Below, one piece after another: positions 24,060 through 36,300 of a DNA stretch of 64,000 bases. Under the pieces are notes generated by a model. The model saw only the letters and a list, made by a program, of their open reading frames with translations, was not told the origin of the DNA and did not search any database. Position numbers and translations under genes: made by a program. Each line of letters begins with the position of its first letter. Within the stretch, counting starts at the first letter, position 1. The stretch is from Dicyema japonicum (taxonomy: Eukaryota > Dicyemida > Rhombozoa > Dicyemidae): the NCBI GenBank assembly GCA_011109175.1, contig RDEW01000046.1, positions 340,628-404,627 of the forward strand, written 5' to 3'.

Positions 24060-24638
24060 AGCGATTACGATAATTTTGACGGCTTTTTAATTTTATTTGA
24101 AAATAGGGTTAATTGATATTCGAAATTTATGTTTTTATTCGCAAAACCAATTCGGTTTACCAATAATATTTTAATAATAATTCCAAAGACCACCAATAGG
24201 GCTTAATTATGCAAAACATAATAGATGCTGTTTATTTAATTCAAGATTTATTATGCAACTGTTCCGAACTAAAATTACATGGAATAAAACAAAATGAGGC
24301 TTGCTTTCATGCTATTAATAATTCACGTGAACCACATGGCGCGAGAACTAAATCTGTTCTTTTTAATTTTCTAACTAAAAATAAATTATATCATTTATTA
24401 AAACAAGATAATTTATTATAACATTATTGACTCTCACAGAGATCAACTGGAGGAGCCACTGGATTTCACGGACTTCATGGCTTCAGAGTGGAGACATTAA
24501 AAATTAAACCCAATTTATCAAATTTAATAATTTTAATATGTGAATAAATTATTACGTAATAAAACAAAGTAATCCTATCATCACAAGATTCAAATTTGGA
24601 TAAATTATAACCGACTTGACCTATCTACTGAAAATTCA
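24060..24638. other. Intergenic AT-rich sequence
   Basis: Upstream flank of the ceramide synthase gene. One plus-strand open frame (24209-24421) is not recognisable. Confidence 0.4.
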
Positions 24639-24639
24639 C

Positions 24640-24870
24640 TTATTTACCTCAGACAAACGACTTGGACAAATGACCGTGGATATCAAGAAAGCTAGGGATA
24701 ATCAAATCTATTTTTGGTTGTATTGAGATTTCTTTCCCAGCTTTGAAATTACTGTAAAAGCAATTCATTGAACCATCTGTCAGCTATGCCTGTGCGTCCT
24801 CGATAATCAATCTGTCCTGGACGAAAAAACAGAAAATCAATGACATTCAGTCCCTGAAAGCCACTTCTAT
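24640..24870 (+). mobile_element. CR1/Jockey-type LINE, 3' RT fragment
   Basis: Plus-strand frames carry FTSDKRLGQMTVDI-like sequence, then KQFIEPSVSYACASS, which corresponds to the region after the YADD box in the copies at 27245 and 44650. It abuts an opposite-strand WYLDD-family copy at about 24870. Confidence 0.55.
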
Positions 24871-24879
24871 TAGTGATTT

Positions 24880-26100
24880 CGGGAATTAAGTTGTTGTTTC
24901 CCTTGACAACTGCCAGAGAAATCCTTGGAACAGCCACTCGGTTTCCCGACGTTCGTTACTCGCTTTCGTTATCATGGACCCGAACGATCTTAGAAATGAG
25001 ACGTCTTGGGCCCGAAGACTCCATCCGTCTCTACGACTATAGGATCTCGTTGAGAGGCTGTCACATTTTCTTATTTTAAAATTCTCTAAAGTTCGAGAAA
25101 CTGTCAACGCGGAGTCTGAAAGTCTCGACTGGTAAAGGTGTCGGTGCAGGCTCCATCCAAATCAAACATTTCCCCCGAGAGAAGGGGAAGACATCTCCAC
25201 GATGCATGTCCATTGGTTCAAGAGATGAGGGTTATCCAGTCGCCTCAAGAGAGTGTTTCACAACCCCATTGATGGTAGGTAGCATGCCTCGGGAACCGGC
25301 CACTGCTGAGACAAGAGAGAGGGTGAGAGATAATCTCCATGGAAATGGGTAAGCCCAATATCATAAGGTGTTTCAGATCGGTAGTAGAAGCATCGGGGAG
25401 AAAAGACATGATCCTCATCGTGATTTAGAAAATTCATCTTGCGAGTGTCCTAGATTACAAATTTCGGAAATACGTGCATTAATTTCGAGTCCGTTATTGC
25501 TAAGAATAGGAAAAGTATTTTTAGACTTTTCATAACCAACTCGGTTGAGTCACGGATCGTAGCATTGTCCAAATACCAACAATTGAAAGCAGGCAGCCTC
25601 GTCAACTGCCAAATCAAATAAAAGTGGATCAACAGGATCACCTTGTTGGATCCCACTATTCATTAGTTTGGCAGCAACCGCATTCTGAAGAAAAAACTTA
25701 GATTTCCTAAGGCTTGCAGATGTAGAAACTGCTACAATTGGTTAATCCAGTGCTATTAGGGGAAAAAGAAATAAGGAAATCTAATCCTTGGTCTCCAAAG
25801 GCAAAGCATCCAAGTCAATAGCCAGACTAGAGCATCAGCCGCTACCACCCCCATGGACTTTTGATTCCTCAAAGGAATACAACTCTTCATTCGTAACCTC
25901 GACGCAAAAGTTGAATTTCTTGGACGAAACCTGACCGATAGACGACCCAGAAACAGGGTCAGACACAATTAGGGATTTCATACTTTTTGGATCTCAGACA
26001 GTCGGGACAAATCCAAGAAGACAAAAGTTTCAAAGACTGCCTAACACATCCCATGTAGAAGAACAAGGAACAATCAAACATCGGATCCCAAACTTTCGAT
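24880..26100 (-). mobile_element. WYLDD-family LINE, RT and C-terminus, degraded
   Basis: Minus-strand frames contain GIQQGDPVDPLLFDLAVDE and then CWYLDNATIRDS, the WYLDD catalytic box decayed to YLDN. The C-terminus gives VSFLRSFGSMITKASNERR and ISLAVVKGNNN, homologous to the ETSG...RGN tail in the other copies. Several frame changes. Confidence 0.65.
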
Positions 26101-26525
26101 CATACTCCTGGAACAAACCTTGGAGGTTTTATCTTATAATTCAAGTAAAAAATATTTATCAAATTGCCGATTTAGCTTAATTTTTAAGTCCCATGTCACC
26201 ATATCAAGGTCATATATTACTAATCGACCTTCAGATCCAATGTCATTAGACGTTGCCAGAAGGCCAAATATAAAGATTGGAGAGTTAAGCATGCTCATCA
26301 CAGTCATTTTCGTATATTAGTGATTTTATCGAATAATTCGACGGATCACACACACTGGATAACTTTTATTTTTTAATTAAACTTAATCACTAATCCAACG
26401 CCTCGTTTTTATTCGTAGAAGTAATAATCTTGAACAGACGGTCACGTTCCTAACTTATATACAATGAACAAGCATATTACGTCATCATCAAGTAAGCCCA
26501 AATGGTACAATCCTGACATAATATT
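26100..26525. other. AT-rich spacer
   Basis: No gene or repeat supported. Confidence 0.35.
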
Positions 26526-26529
26526 AATA

Positions 26530-27060
26530 ATACCAAAGACCACGGTTACATCAAACTAACTAATTACGTGATCCCAGCAAGTTCTAGCAGAGACCTCAAC
26601 TTGGCCAGATGCTCCTCCATCGAGCCCAAATAAGCACGTTGATATTAGTTGTCACAACACCATGATCCTGGGTTATTATGTATCAAGGATTCCAGAGGCA
26701 TTGGAGACTGGGACTTTCAAAAAGTCCATCATTCCGTTATTTAGAGGCTCCTTTTTAACTTACGCCAAAAATCTCCCAAAGATCTTTGAAATTTTCTAAT
26801 GGGATAACACTATTGTTTGTTTTTAAATCGACCGTCTGTCTTGTGACGGATTTTTTAGTGCTTGAAGACAGGCGGTTTTTCACCAACCATTCGTTAAGGC
26901 GGTTTTGTTGCAATCTTGAAATGCAGTCTGGATGTCTCGATCACGTAAGCTATGATGAAAGTGAAAAGAATATCATTTTTAATTTCCGGTGTAGGAAGAT
27001 CGCCAGGAATAGGATATTCATCCTCTCTTGAGATGTATCGAATAGTTTTCCAATCTTTTA
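26530..27060 (-). mobile_element. CR1/Jockey-type LINE, 3' fragment
   Basis: Minus strand: a degraded segment aligning with RHPDCHFEIARNLDRLDKWL of the copy at 61635. The 3' terminal motif (GGGATCACGTAATTAGTTAG and a GGTCTTTGGTATTA end) lies at 26521-26580. Confidence 0.6.
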
Positions 27061-27244
27061 CAGTGTATCTAATTACGGTTCAAAGATGAGAGAACATACA
27101 TCCATCTCGATTTCTGCGCTTTGAGCGTGTATTGTTGAAAGTCCGCAGTCCTAGTAGTTAATCGGACAGACTTTTTGAGTCCCCTGGCGTAGTTAAGCTG
27201 GCGTTTAGGCACAGATAGTGATCTCTAGGACAAAAATATGAAAT

Positions 27245-30200
27245 TGCCCTAAAATAAGACATTTTATTTATTTAACCCAAGACCACGGTAAAACCAAACT
27301 AATTATCACGTGATCCCAATGCATTCTAACAGAGAACCCGGTGTTCCTCCTCCGTGCCCGCGCATGAACGTACAGGACGCCTGAATTTTCAGGACCACCT
27401 TTCCGTAATCTAAAATCTAGTCTCATAAGAGTCTCCAGAGGCGTAGGTCCGGTTAGGTGATCTTCACAAATCAAACGCTCCGCTACTCTGTAAGCCCTCT
27501 TTTGCATTTCCTCAATTTCCCCCATATTTGTCCAAAATATGGACGGTCCCCACGAGGCGCATGCATATGAGAAAAATGGTTGAATGTACTGTTTGTACAC
27601 GTTCATCAAGATTGGGTGAGTACCACTCTTCCATACTCTCGATAAACTTTTCAATACGTTCAGTTTCTTCTCGCATTTCAATAGAATGTTTTCTACGTAT
27701 GGTGTCAAACAGAGATGCTTATCAATTGTCACACACAAGATCCTTTGATAAATGTTGGAAGGGATGCCAACCTTGTTTAACTTTAAGGTGACTGTCTTTC
27801 TTCCCAATCTTTTGTCAGAGGTAAAAAAAGTGACGTAGACAATTTCTCTGCATTCACCAAGAGCCGGCATTAAGCCTGTCAAGGTTAATTTGTATTTTTA
27901 CTGTGGCCTTCTGGATGTCCTGATCTCGCGAAGCCAACACAATATCATCCGCATAGGAAAGTAGAACATCATTATCAGATTCAATACTCGGGAGATCGGC
28001 CAGAAAGAGGTTTAACAAGGCAGGGGATAAAGGAGATCCTTGAGGGACCTCGTTGAAGAGAAGACGTGAGATTGATTTCAGACCTCCGAAGCAAACACGT
28101 CCCCTTTGTCCACTTAGGGAGTTAATAATCCAAAGCTTTAGCTTCCCTGGGGGTTGTAGGAAAAAAAGTCAAGTGAAAAAAAGGTTAAGCGGAAAAAAAG
28201 TCAAGTTGTTTTTTTTTAGTTTATATCGCATTTATGTGATACTACTAGCATCTTTTAATTTTTTTTAAATATTTAAAATGTTATAAACATATGATTTTTA
28301 TTTAACGTGAATCAACGGATTATTTAATGTGAATCAAAAGAATATTTAATATGTGAAGATTTTTTCACACATTTAAAAATTATATAGTTTTTTTGTCTCC
28401 GAGTGCTTTGTATACATAAAACCCTTAAAACAAATTTTCTTTCCTCCTTTGTTAGTTGATATTATCTCCATTTTGTCTCTTATTTTTGAGGCAAGCTTAA
28501 TATTTAAAATACGCTTAATTATAACCTTAAAATCCGTATATTGATTAAATCAAAAAAGATTAAACCAAAGAGAAAAAAGTCAAGTCAATTTTATTATTAC
28601 TTTGAAATTCTTAAATTGATTTAGTCAAAGCGATTATACCAAGTCCGCTAACGAAATCACGGACTTGACTTTTTTTCCGTTTTGCGCTAAATTTCGAAAA
28701 TTTATAAGTGAAAAATTTTCAAAAATAGAAAAAAAGCCAAGTATTGAAAAATTTTTAAAAATTAAAAGATGCTAGTAGTATCACAAAAATGCGATATAAA
28801 CTAAAAAAAGACGACTTGACTTTTTTCCACACTCCTCCCTGGGATCCCCGATTGAAATATTTTTCTCGAAAGAATCTTCCTCGAGACTGAATCAAACGCT
28901 TTATGTATGTCAATCGAGCAAAGCACTGTTTTAAATTGTCTCGGCTTGGTTGTGAATCCGGCTCGACTGAAGTCGCTCAATGTTTGTAGAATCTATCATT
29001 TTTGAATCCATGTTGAAAGTCCTCTCTGATAAAAAATATTTTAGTAGTGATACCGGGCTAAAAGACGCTGGGTCATCTCTCGGTCTTCCTGGTTTTAATT
29101 TTGGCCTTATTATTGCTTGTTTCCATAATAATGGTATCACAATCTGGTTAATCGAATAGTTGAAAACCGACATTAGAAAAGTGACTCCCCGTCTCCAAGA
29201 TTTTTTAATAAAATAACAGGAATGTTGTCCGGTTCGTGAGAGCATGTCGTTTTTGCAGAATGTATTGTATCCCTCACCTCTCTCTCCGAAAAGAAGAGTG
29301 GTTCTGATAGTCTCTTTAGTTTCCTGCGTGATGGTAATGTATCAGACTTCATGTGCTCCTTGTGTGAAATTTTAGTATATAATTTTATAAAGTTGTTCAC
29401 ATCTCTTTGAACATAATCCTCATGTTGAAGTTTCATCGCCTTTTGCCACGTTTCGAATAGCTTTTCACACATCTCCCGTAGTGAGATTTCTATTTACTAT
29501 TGTAAGCACACGATTCCACTTCACCTCTGGGCCTTGAGCTCTTTGCCTTTATTTCATTAATCAATGTTCTGATCCGAGTTTCATTCAAAAGTTATCCGGT
29601 TAGATTTTGAAGCTGATTTCCGTCTTTAATCTTCCCTCGACCACCGACGAATTTAAGTAATGTTTGGGTGTAGCCCTTGATCTTGCTTCCAAGATTATTT
29701 GGGTAAAGTAGCTGATGGCAATCTCCAGAGAACTGAAGCTATCCAAGTAACAATTCTTATTTTTTCTTTTGAAATTTCGCGATACAATTTCCAGTTAGCA
29801 CCTTTGTAATTGTAGCTGCTAGGAATTCTCCTCACGTTGGCCTCTCTTTTGATCTTCACCACAGTTGGATTATGGTCGTTCTTGTTTGTGAACGACTGAC
29901 CAGCCAATTTTTGATGAAAGCGACGCCCTGTGAGGTAGGTTTATGTCTTCTCAGTGGTGTCCTTGTATTTCTCGATGGATCATTCAATATCGTTAAGGAG
30001 TCCGTTTGGACAACAATAGTTTTCCTCTCATGTAAGCTAGTTGAGTTGACAGCCATAAGGAATGCTTCGGATTCGAATCTCCGCAGATGATGATCTCATC
30101 GAAGGAAGACAGTCTTTATGGTTTGGCATAACATAGCTCTTCGGGCAGTAACCAGGAGGCGGAATGTAGATATTCACAAGACATAGCCGACGACCTTGAC

Positions 30201-31050
30201 ACTATGAGAGCCAGGGAAGCATGGAGAAAGATGACATCTAACATTGTTTCTTTTGCTACACATGCGGGGCTATAAGTAGTATGACTCTCGTGAAGTGCTT
30301 AAATAAATAATAAATAGTCTTCCTTCCATTGTCCCGAGCGAGATTCCAATTATTTCTGTAACATCATCATCTCCAACAAGTTTCCTTACTTCCGAGATGT
30401 CTCTGCATTTCAAGTTTTTTTTGAATAGAGTGAGCAGACCTCCATCTCTTTTTTCTCTACGGTCCTTCCTGATTGCTTTGATCCTGGAAATGTTGGGGTA
30501 GGGTCATTAAAAAAGAGTTTGGTCTCTTGAATCATTGCAACGGTAATCTTTTGACAAAGCCAGGAGTGAGCGGAGTTCCCTGATTTTTCCTTTAATTCCA
30601 TTAATGCTTTTCTTTTCGATGGGCTGAAGATTTCCTCCGGGAAGGTTCGATCTTCCGCAAATGTATCGCCCGGGGACGAAAATGTCCCCAGGAGGATGGG
30701 GTCTATCGGTCCATGGTAATGTTGTATTTGAGTGACCTATATTTTTTTGACTGATATGCCAGTCATCCATCGGTTATAGTCCTCGTCCCGTAAAGTATGT
30801 GTCTTGTAATCACATCTTTCAAGGTTTCGGTCGATCTACAATGTTCAATAATTTTAAAAAAACCTATCTTGAACCTCTGCGAGAAAACAGCGCCCTGTTC
30901 CGCGCTCAATTCCTCCAAAAACCCCATGACCTTCCCGCCATTGACCGCGATGGTATTTGCGGTGGAAGAATTTAGACTCGTCGACTTCCACGACTTTTGG
31001 TTATTATTTCTTCTTGTGGAATTATAATCTTTCTACTAGCTCTCACCATG
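27245..31050 (-). mobile_element. CR1/Jockey-type LINE, longest copy, interrupted by a MITE
   Basis: From 5' (about 31050): an ORF1-like part with GFLEELSAEQGAVFSQRFK; then about 30660-30705 HPPGDIFVPGR, perhaps a decayed 2A site; endonuclease start INGIKGKIRELRSLLA and MIQETKLFF; RT start YTKISHKEH and HEPDNIPVILLKN; KAFDSVSRKIL; EVPQGSPLSPALL; SYADDIVLASRDQ; FTSDKRLGRKTV; and the thumb region YKQYIQPFFSYACASWGPS. The 3' motif (ATCACGTGATAATTAGTTTG and ACCGTGGTCTTGGGTT) ends at about 27245. The MITE 28152-28835 lies inside the RT. Stops and shifts show it is inactive. Confidence 0.85.
28152..28835. mobile_element. MITE (684 bp) inserted in a LINE RT
   Basis: Inverted repeats at 28191-28267 and 28755-28828 share GGAAAAAAGTCAAG, AGTTTATATCGCATTT and GTGATACTACTAGCATC. 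The direct repeat TCCCTGGG lies at 28144-28151 and 28836-28843, interpreted as an 8-bp target duplication. No transposase is encoded. The left end carries an extra imperfect copy of the terminal unit. Excising the element rejoins the RT segments around KAFDSV and the following region. The 8-bp duplication would fit hAT or P-type elements but the ends do not match hAT. Confidence 0.8.
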
Positions 31051-31247
31051 TTATTCAAATTAATTCAAATATAAAGAGAAAGTTACTCTAAATATGTTTG
31101 GTGGACATTAGGTGCCCCTTGGGCGTTTCCAAATCCTTTTGAATTGGTAGACCAAATAACGCCACGGACATAATTATTTTTTTTAATTTTGTTATTATTT
31201 TTCCATTTCTTTTAAATAAACTTGTTTTGTTGTGTATTAGCAGTCTT

Positions 31248-31563
31248 GGCATAGTGGTTAGGTGTCGGGCTAAAGTGACTTAGGTTACGGGTTCGAATCT
31301 CGCTGCTGTTCACCTGGTGGAAGGTTCCACGCATCTACGATGCTAAAAAGGTTTGACGAGTTACGCCGTCGTCAGTGGACTCTCACTGCGGAACTAGATT
31401 GTCTAGAAAGGACCCACATACAAGAAAAAGAAAAAAGAAGTGAAGATCATTCCTTGGTTCTACGATTAGTTAAAATTAACTGTTCTTTACTTAAATAAAG
31501 TGTGTGTCCTGCCTATGCGGAGCTAATACCACGGCTCTGTGAAAAAAGGCTGTCATTATTATT
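31248..31563 (+). mobile_element. tRNA-derived SINE, copy 2
   Basis: Same family as 13952-14285: A-box-like TGGCATAGTGG, B-box GGTTCGAATCT, the same body (CACCTGGTGGAAGGTTCCAC, TCCTTGGTTCTACGATTAG) and an ATT-repeat 3' end. It is flanked by ATTAGCAGTCTT at 31236-31247 and 31564-31575, a 12-bp target duplication. Confidence 0.9.
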
Positions 31564-31639
31564 ATTAGCAGTCTTCATTAATGACAGATTATTTAAATCA
31601 AGTTTTGAGCCGCGTGGCGCCATGTGGTGCTTTGTGGCT

Positions 31640-31740
31640 AATTGTTGAAGTTTCTGTTTGTTCATTTGTTCCTCCTCTCTTTTCCTATTAGAGTGGCGTC
31701 ATGTGATCCATCTGTTTAGGTGGCGCCTAGTGCCAGGCCG
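31640..31740 (-). repeat. Repeat shared with the start of the window
   Basis: The reverse complement resembles bases 35-112: a CACATGACGC core followed by GAGGAGGAAC and AACAAAC. Function unknown. Confidence 0.35.
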
Positions 31741-32119
31741 GCACGAAAAAGGATCATTTGCTCTCCCTTACTCCACTGGAGGGGTTTCCACTACTGCAAT
31801 TATGGACGTCTTTTACCCTTTATGTTGATTCCGGATGAACTCTGTGGAAGTGGAAACTGGATACACTCAATGAGTTGTTTACTTTAACTTCTTTCTAGGT
31901 GTATCCGGGGTTAATAAATTAATTAATGACAGGATTGTATTTTCTCAAGTAGATGTTATGTTAATAAAATTATATATTTTCTCAATTATTAAAACTATTA
32001 GAACTCAGAAGCAAAAACAAGGAATGAATTTCAAAAGCAATTTCAAAAAACTCATACATACAAGAACACCCAAAGGAAATTTTGTCAAAAATGATCTAAG
32101 ATAGTAAGATCATCTACAC

Positions 32120-32355
32120 CAGTGGTTCTCAACCGGGGGTCCGCGAAATACTTCTGAACCTTTATTTATCAGAGTATGTTTGTAGACAACCGAGCCTCAA
32201 ATTGAAAAAATTGCCTCAAAAAAACAACATCAACCTTCTCATTAATTTTATTTCCTTTTAATAACAAATTGTGTTTTTAGAAAAGTATAATTTTTGACAA
32301 AAAACTTGCAAAAGTATGTTGGGGGTCCGCGACCAAAAAAGGTTGAGAACCACTG
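32120..32355. mobile_element. hAT-type MITE with perfect 8-bp target duplication
   Basis: Both ends read inward as CAGTGGTTCTCAACC, followed by related GGTCCGCG/GGTCGCGG stretches. The direct repeat ATCTACAC at 32112-32119 and 32356-32363 is an exact 8-bp target duplication, diagnostic of hAT elements. 236 bp, no coding. The terminal sequence resembles the Charlie/SPIN type of hAT ends known from many animals. Confidence 0.92.
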
Positions 32356-32364
32356 ATCTACACA

Positions 32365-33230
32365 ATACTACATCGATCAACATCTTAATGGAAAAAGACT
32401 TCAGACAGAATGCCAAAGAAGTATGGAGACCACTCAATTTTTTCTTACTGGAGATAACTAAGAACAACGGGATATCTTTTTGGTTAAAGAATTTTAAATG
32501 CAGATGTTCCACTTCACAAATTAGGGAATAGTTATATGGATAGTTTTTGTTAATTTACATATAAATTGTTATAAAATGATTTCTTAGGTTGGTTATTTTT
32601 AATTTAAAACCCAGATTAAGTATTTGTGATATTACGTTTACAGTTAAACGCAAAAAACACAAATAATTTGAAAAATAATAAAATTGTCCTATTTCTTTCT
32701 TAATATGTCCTAATTTTAATACACTAGACCCTCGCAAAATGACCATTTTTGGTTCCTTATAATTTTGTAGCCAATTCATAAAGACACAGCACCACACTAA
32801 CTTTGTCGTCATGTGAATAGTTGCCAAAATCAAAGCAATGTCTTTAACTCAACTAGGAGAGAGCGTAGTTCCAAATTTTGCATCTTATCCGTTGGCGTTT
32901 AACTTTAGAACCGTGGTCCATCCTTTGTGGTGGACTAGGGTTTCCTTCCGGGAATTGTAGCTAAAAGCGCGTGCCGTCGAGGAGAAAGTATCCTCGGAGG
33001 TAAATTATAATGATTTCTTTGGAGGAGCATTAGGTGCCCTCCTGTAGTTACCAATACTAACAGAATTAGTGAATCACGTAAGGGTAGGTTAAAATTTAAA
33101 TTGGATAATGTGTAGGTCAATTCAAGCGTTTATAAAAATCATATTCTCAGTTAAAAATTAAGCCAAGTGAATTTATTAATAGTTAATCACACATTCATTG
33201 CATACAAAGACCCCAATATTAATATCCATT
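32365..33230. other. Unassigned spacer 3' of the calcium-channel gene
   Basis: A minus-strand frame at 32555-32833 and another at 32935-33120 are open but resemble nothing I recognise. The last bases may still belong to the alpha2/delta 3' end. Confidence 0.3.
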
Positions 33231-33384
33231 TAAGAGTGAAATCCTTCGATATTCCTCCGCACCATAAACCGGTCTCTACTATAAAAATGCACCAAAACGT
33301 TAACATAAATTCCACTGTCATTTAATATGTGGATTGACAGCAGACCAATTCTACAAGTCATAGCCGTTTCCTCCCCTACGAATG

Positions 33385-36300
33385 TCACCAAAAAGACCAA
33401 CCAGGTGTGGTTGGTACCCAGAGGCCATATGGAAGGTCTGTAAAAAGGGAAGTACAGTTATTTAGGCACTGGCAGTCATTAACGTCCATTACAGCAAACA
33501 ACACGTTGAACCCGACAAGTCTCCTGACATTTAATCGCCTAAAATCGACAAATAATGGGTTTACTTGAAGCACGTACCCATTATATTGTCTCACTGTGAC
33601 TAAGCTTGTCTGTAAGAATGTAATATGTTATCTCAGAAGTATTCACACGTGTATATCTAAAATAAGAATCAAATAGCCGACTGTTTATATAAATTAGCTC
33701 GTAAAAGGAGATTCATAAGAAATTTGTCAATTTTTCCCAAAAATGATCCAATCTATTTCATTTATAATAAAATAAACATTAGGTAGATCATGGGGTTGAT
33801 TTGAACTTAAAAGATGAGCTCCGTCATCCAAAAGTACGCATGAAACATAGTTAGGCTGTCCACAATTTGTTGCTAGAAGGTTGTTTAAAACACTTAAGAA
33901 TAAAAACCACCAGAAACTGAAATATCAAAAAAATTTACCGCCGAAATTTTGAATTTTAATTTTATTTGAAATTTGAATTCTTGTACTTCCTATAATTAAA
34001 TAAATAAATAAACCATTTATTAATACAGGTTTCAGTAGTATTTGATCAGCCAGAAACAATTGCATCACACTTGAATCCTGTTGGTATAAATCAGTGAGAT
34101 GGTCATCTAAGTCAGTCGAATTACTTAGTAAGGATTATTATGACTACTTTCCCCGAATGGACGCTAACGAGGAACTCCCAACTGCAAAAAGAATGTCAGT
34201 ATATGCTCTATTATACTTGTATAAATTATTCTTTACTTAAATGTTGTTTTTTGTTCCCAAATTTGATTGTTGAATTCAGCCAAAACGTGATAGTCGAAAA
34301 GAACTCGCTGTACAGCATTTTTCGAGTCTAAATGTTTAAGGGATCTTTCACTACAATTTAGACTTTGTTGAGAAATATTTTGCAGAAAAGACTCAATATT
34401 GACAATTGTAGGGGAATTCTCGTCGAGGGGACGTAGTAAACTATATTAGATTAGAAATAAACTTATTTAATTTTATAAGGAACTTGCACGTGGAGTTAAC
34501 CAAATCTAAATTATTGGAGTGTATTGTACTTTGGTATAATTCAGGTATTCCTGTTATATTAAGCCACTGGTTGTTCACACTGGGAATTACCACTGCGACA
34601 CTAAAAACTAAAAGAGTAAGTTACTAGAGCCCCACATCAGTAACTTTGTTGAAAGTGTAGTTATAAGGTGAGAAGTATCCGTAGAATGGAGCCTACGTTA
34701 ATACAACCTTACTTTGGCCGTGAATTTGGTGGCGGTTATTTGTGCTGTCATTTGGGTGGCGGAATTGTTCAGAATATGACCGACGAACTAAGCATAAAAG
34801 ATCAAAGATGGTACGCTCTCTAGCTGTGTGGAGAAATACTCAAAATAAGGAAGAGTAAATTGAGTGTTCTAATTACAGAAATGGAGTACTTTGTCATTCA
34901 AATTTTTGTGCCAGATAACATAACCATTCGAGTTGACAACAAGCATATATTGCCCGAATATGTACTGAAATACATAAAATTTCAACTCTCTCATCTTTGA
35001 GGCAGTCACCCATGATCTCTAACGGTAACTCAATCCCCGCTACGCCGACACTTGTCGTCTACACTGAGCCTAATTCTCACCAAATTCGTGGAATAATTGA
35101 AAATTGGCTGTGTGATCAATACAGCTAGTTTGGATGTCTAAAATGACTGTCTAAAATGACTGAAACGTCTAAAAATCGTGTAGGGGGCTGAATTTCCAGA
35201 GTTTTGTTGTGAAGTGAAAGCAGTCTGGAAGTTACCGAATTAATAATCTGAAAAAAATTAAAAAATATAAAACATCAACAATTTTATAGATTGCCCCAAT
35301 CGTTGAGATTTTGTAATAATATCCCCATTCTGGCAAGCCAACCAGTATAAAGTCTCTGCGTGTTTATTTCCCTGTTCAATAACAACGGAAAATATTTTTA
35401 TCTGAGCATAAAAAATAACTTTACGGGAGAATTAGGCCAATTATACTTCCTGCATATATATTCCACGTTATCCGCATCTCCGTCTGATATTACGACAATA
35501 ACAGGAATGGAAGACGGGGACTTGTTATTCTCCCGCCACAAAGTATAAAAACTTGGATACTTTTATGAGCTCAATGAAGGCGAATTCCAACCCAGAGTTT
35601 AAATCGGCAACTCCCACCGCCTTTAATTCCCCAACGCTTTTGTATAAAATCTAAAAATAATGCCTAGAGGACATTCTTATTGAATATTGTGGCAGGGACG
35701 AGGGTTTGAAGACAACTTGTCCACCTTGGAGTGATCCCATACTAGTAAACTGAGGATATTTATTAAATACGCTTAGAACGTTAACGTGGTCGTTTTCATT
35801 CAAGGAATCAAGAATGGCTTTAACCGTCAGTCTCATCAAAAAATGAATTCTCCCGTATGTACTTCCACTGCTACAACAAATATGTCTTCAAACTTGTCAA
35901 TCGCTATTACTATTTGTCTGGGGAAGGTTCTAGCAAATGAATAAAATTGAGTATGTCTTGCATCATATAAGCTGATCGTGCTAGGAGATCGCTTAAAACC
36001 TAGTTTATTGTTTGAGGTAAATACCCGGGAAAACACGGAAAACCGAATTGTCCAAGGCCACAAACTGAAATGACGAAACATTCATATTTCGTTTGTTTTG
36101 AATGAAAACTGAATCCAAACTGTTTGTATAATTTATTGTATTGATTATAACGTTATCTAAGCCCTGTGAGATGCAACTTTAAACTTTCATAAACTTCAAT
36201 TGGTATATCAACCACTGATCTTGAAAAGTTCACATTTCTGTTTATCTGGACTTCATAGCTCAGAGAAAAGTTGTCTGTGGTGCTCCTCGAGTCGATGTAA

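Noticed and set aside
28561-28690. Second transposon nested in the MITE, suggested by an internal inverted AAAAAAGTCAAGTC pair
   Set aside because: The internal pair is short, lacks a target duplication and probably derives from duplicated terminal units within the same MITE.
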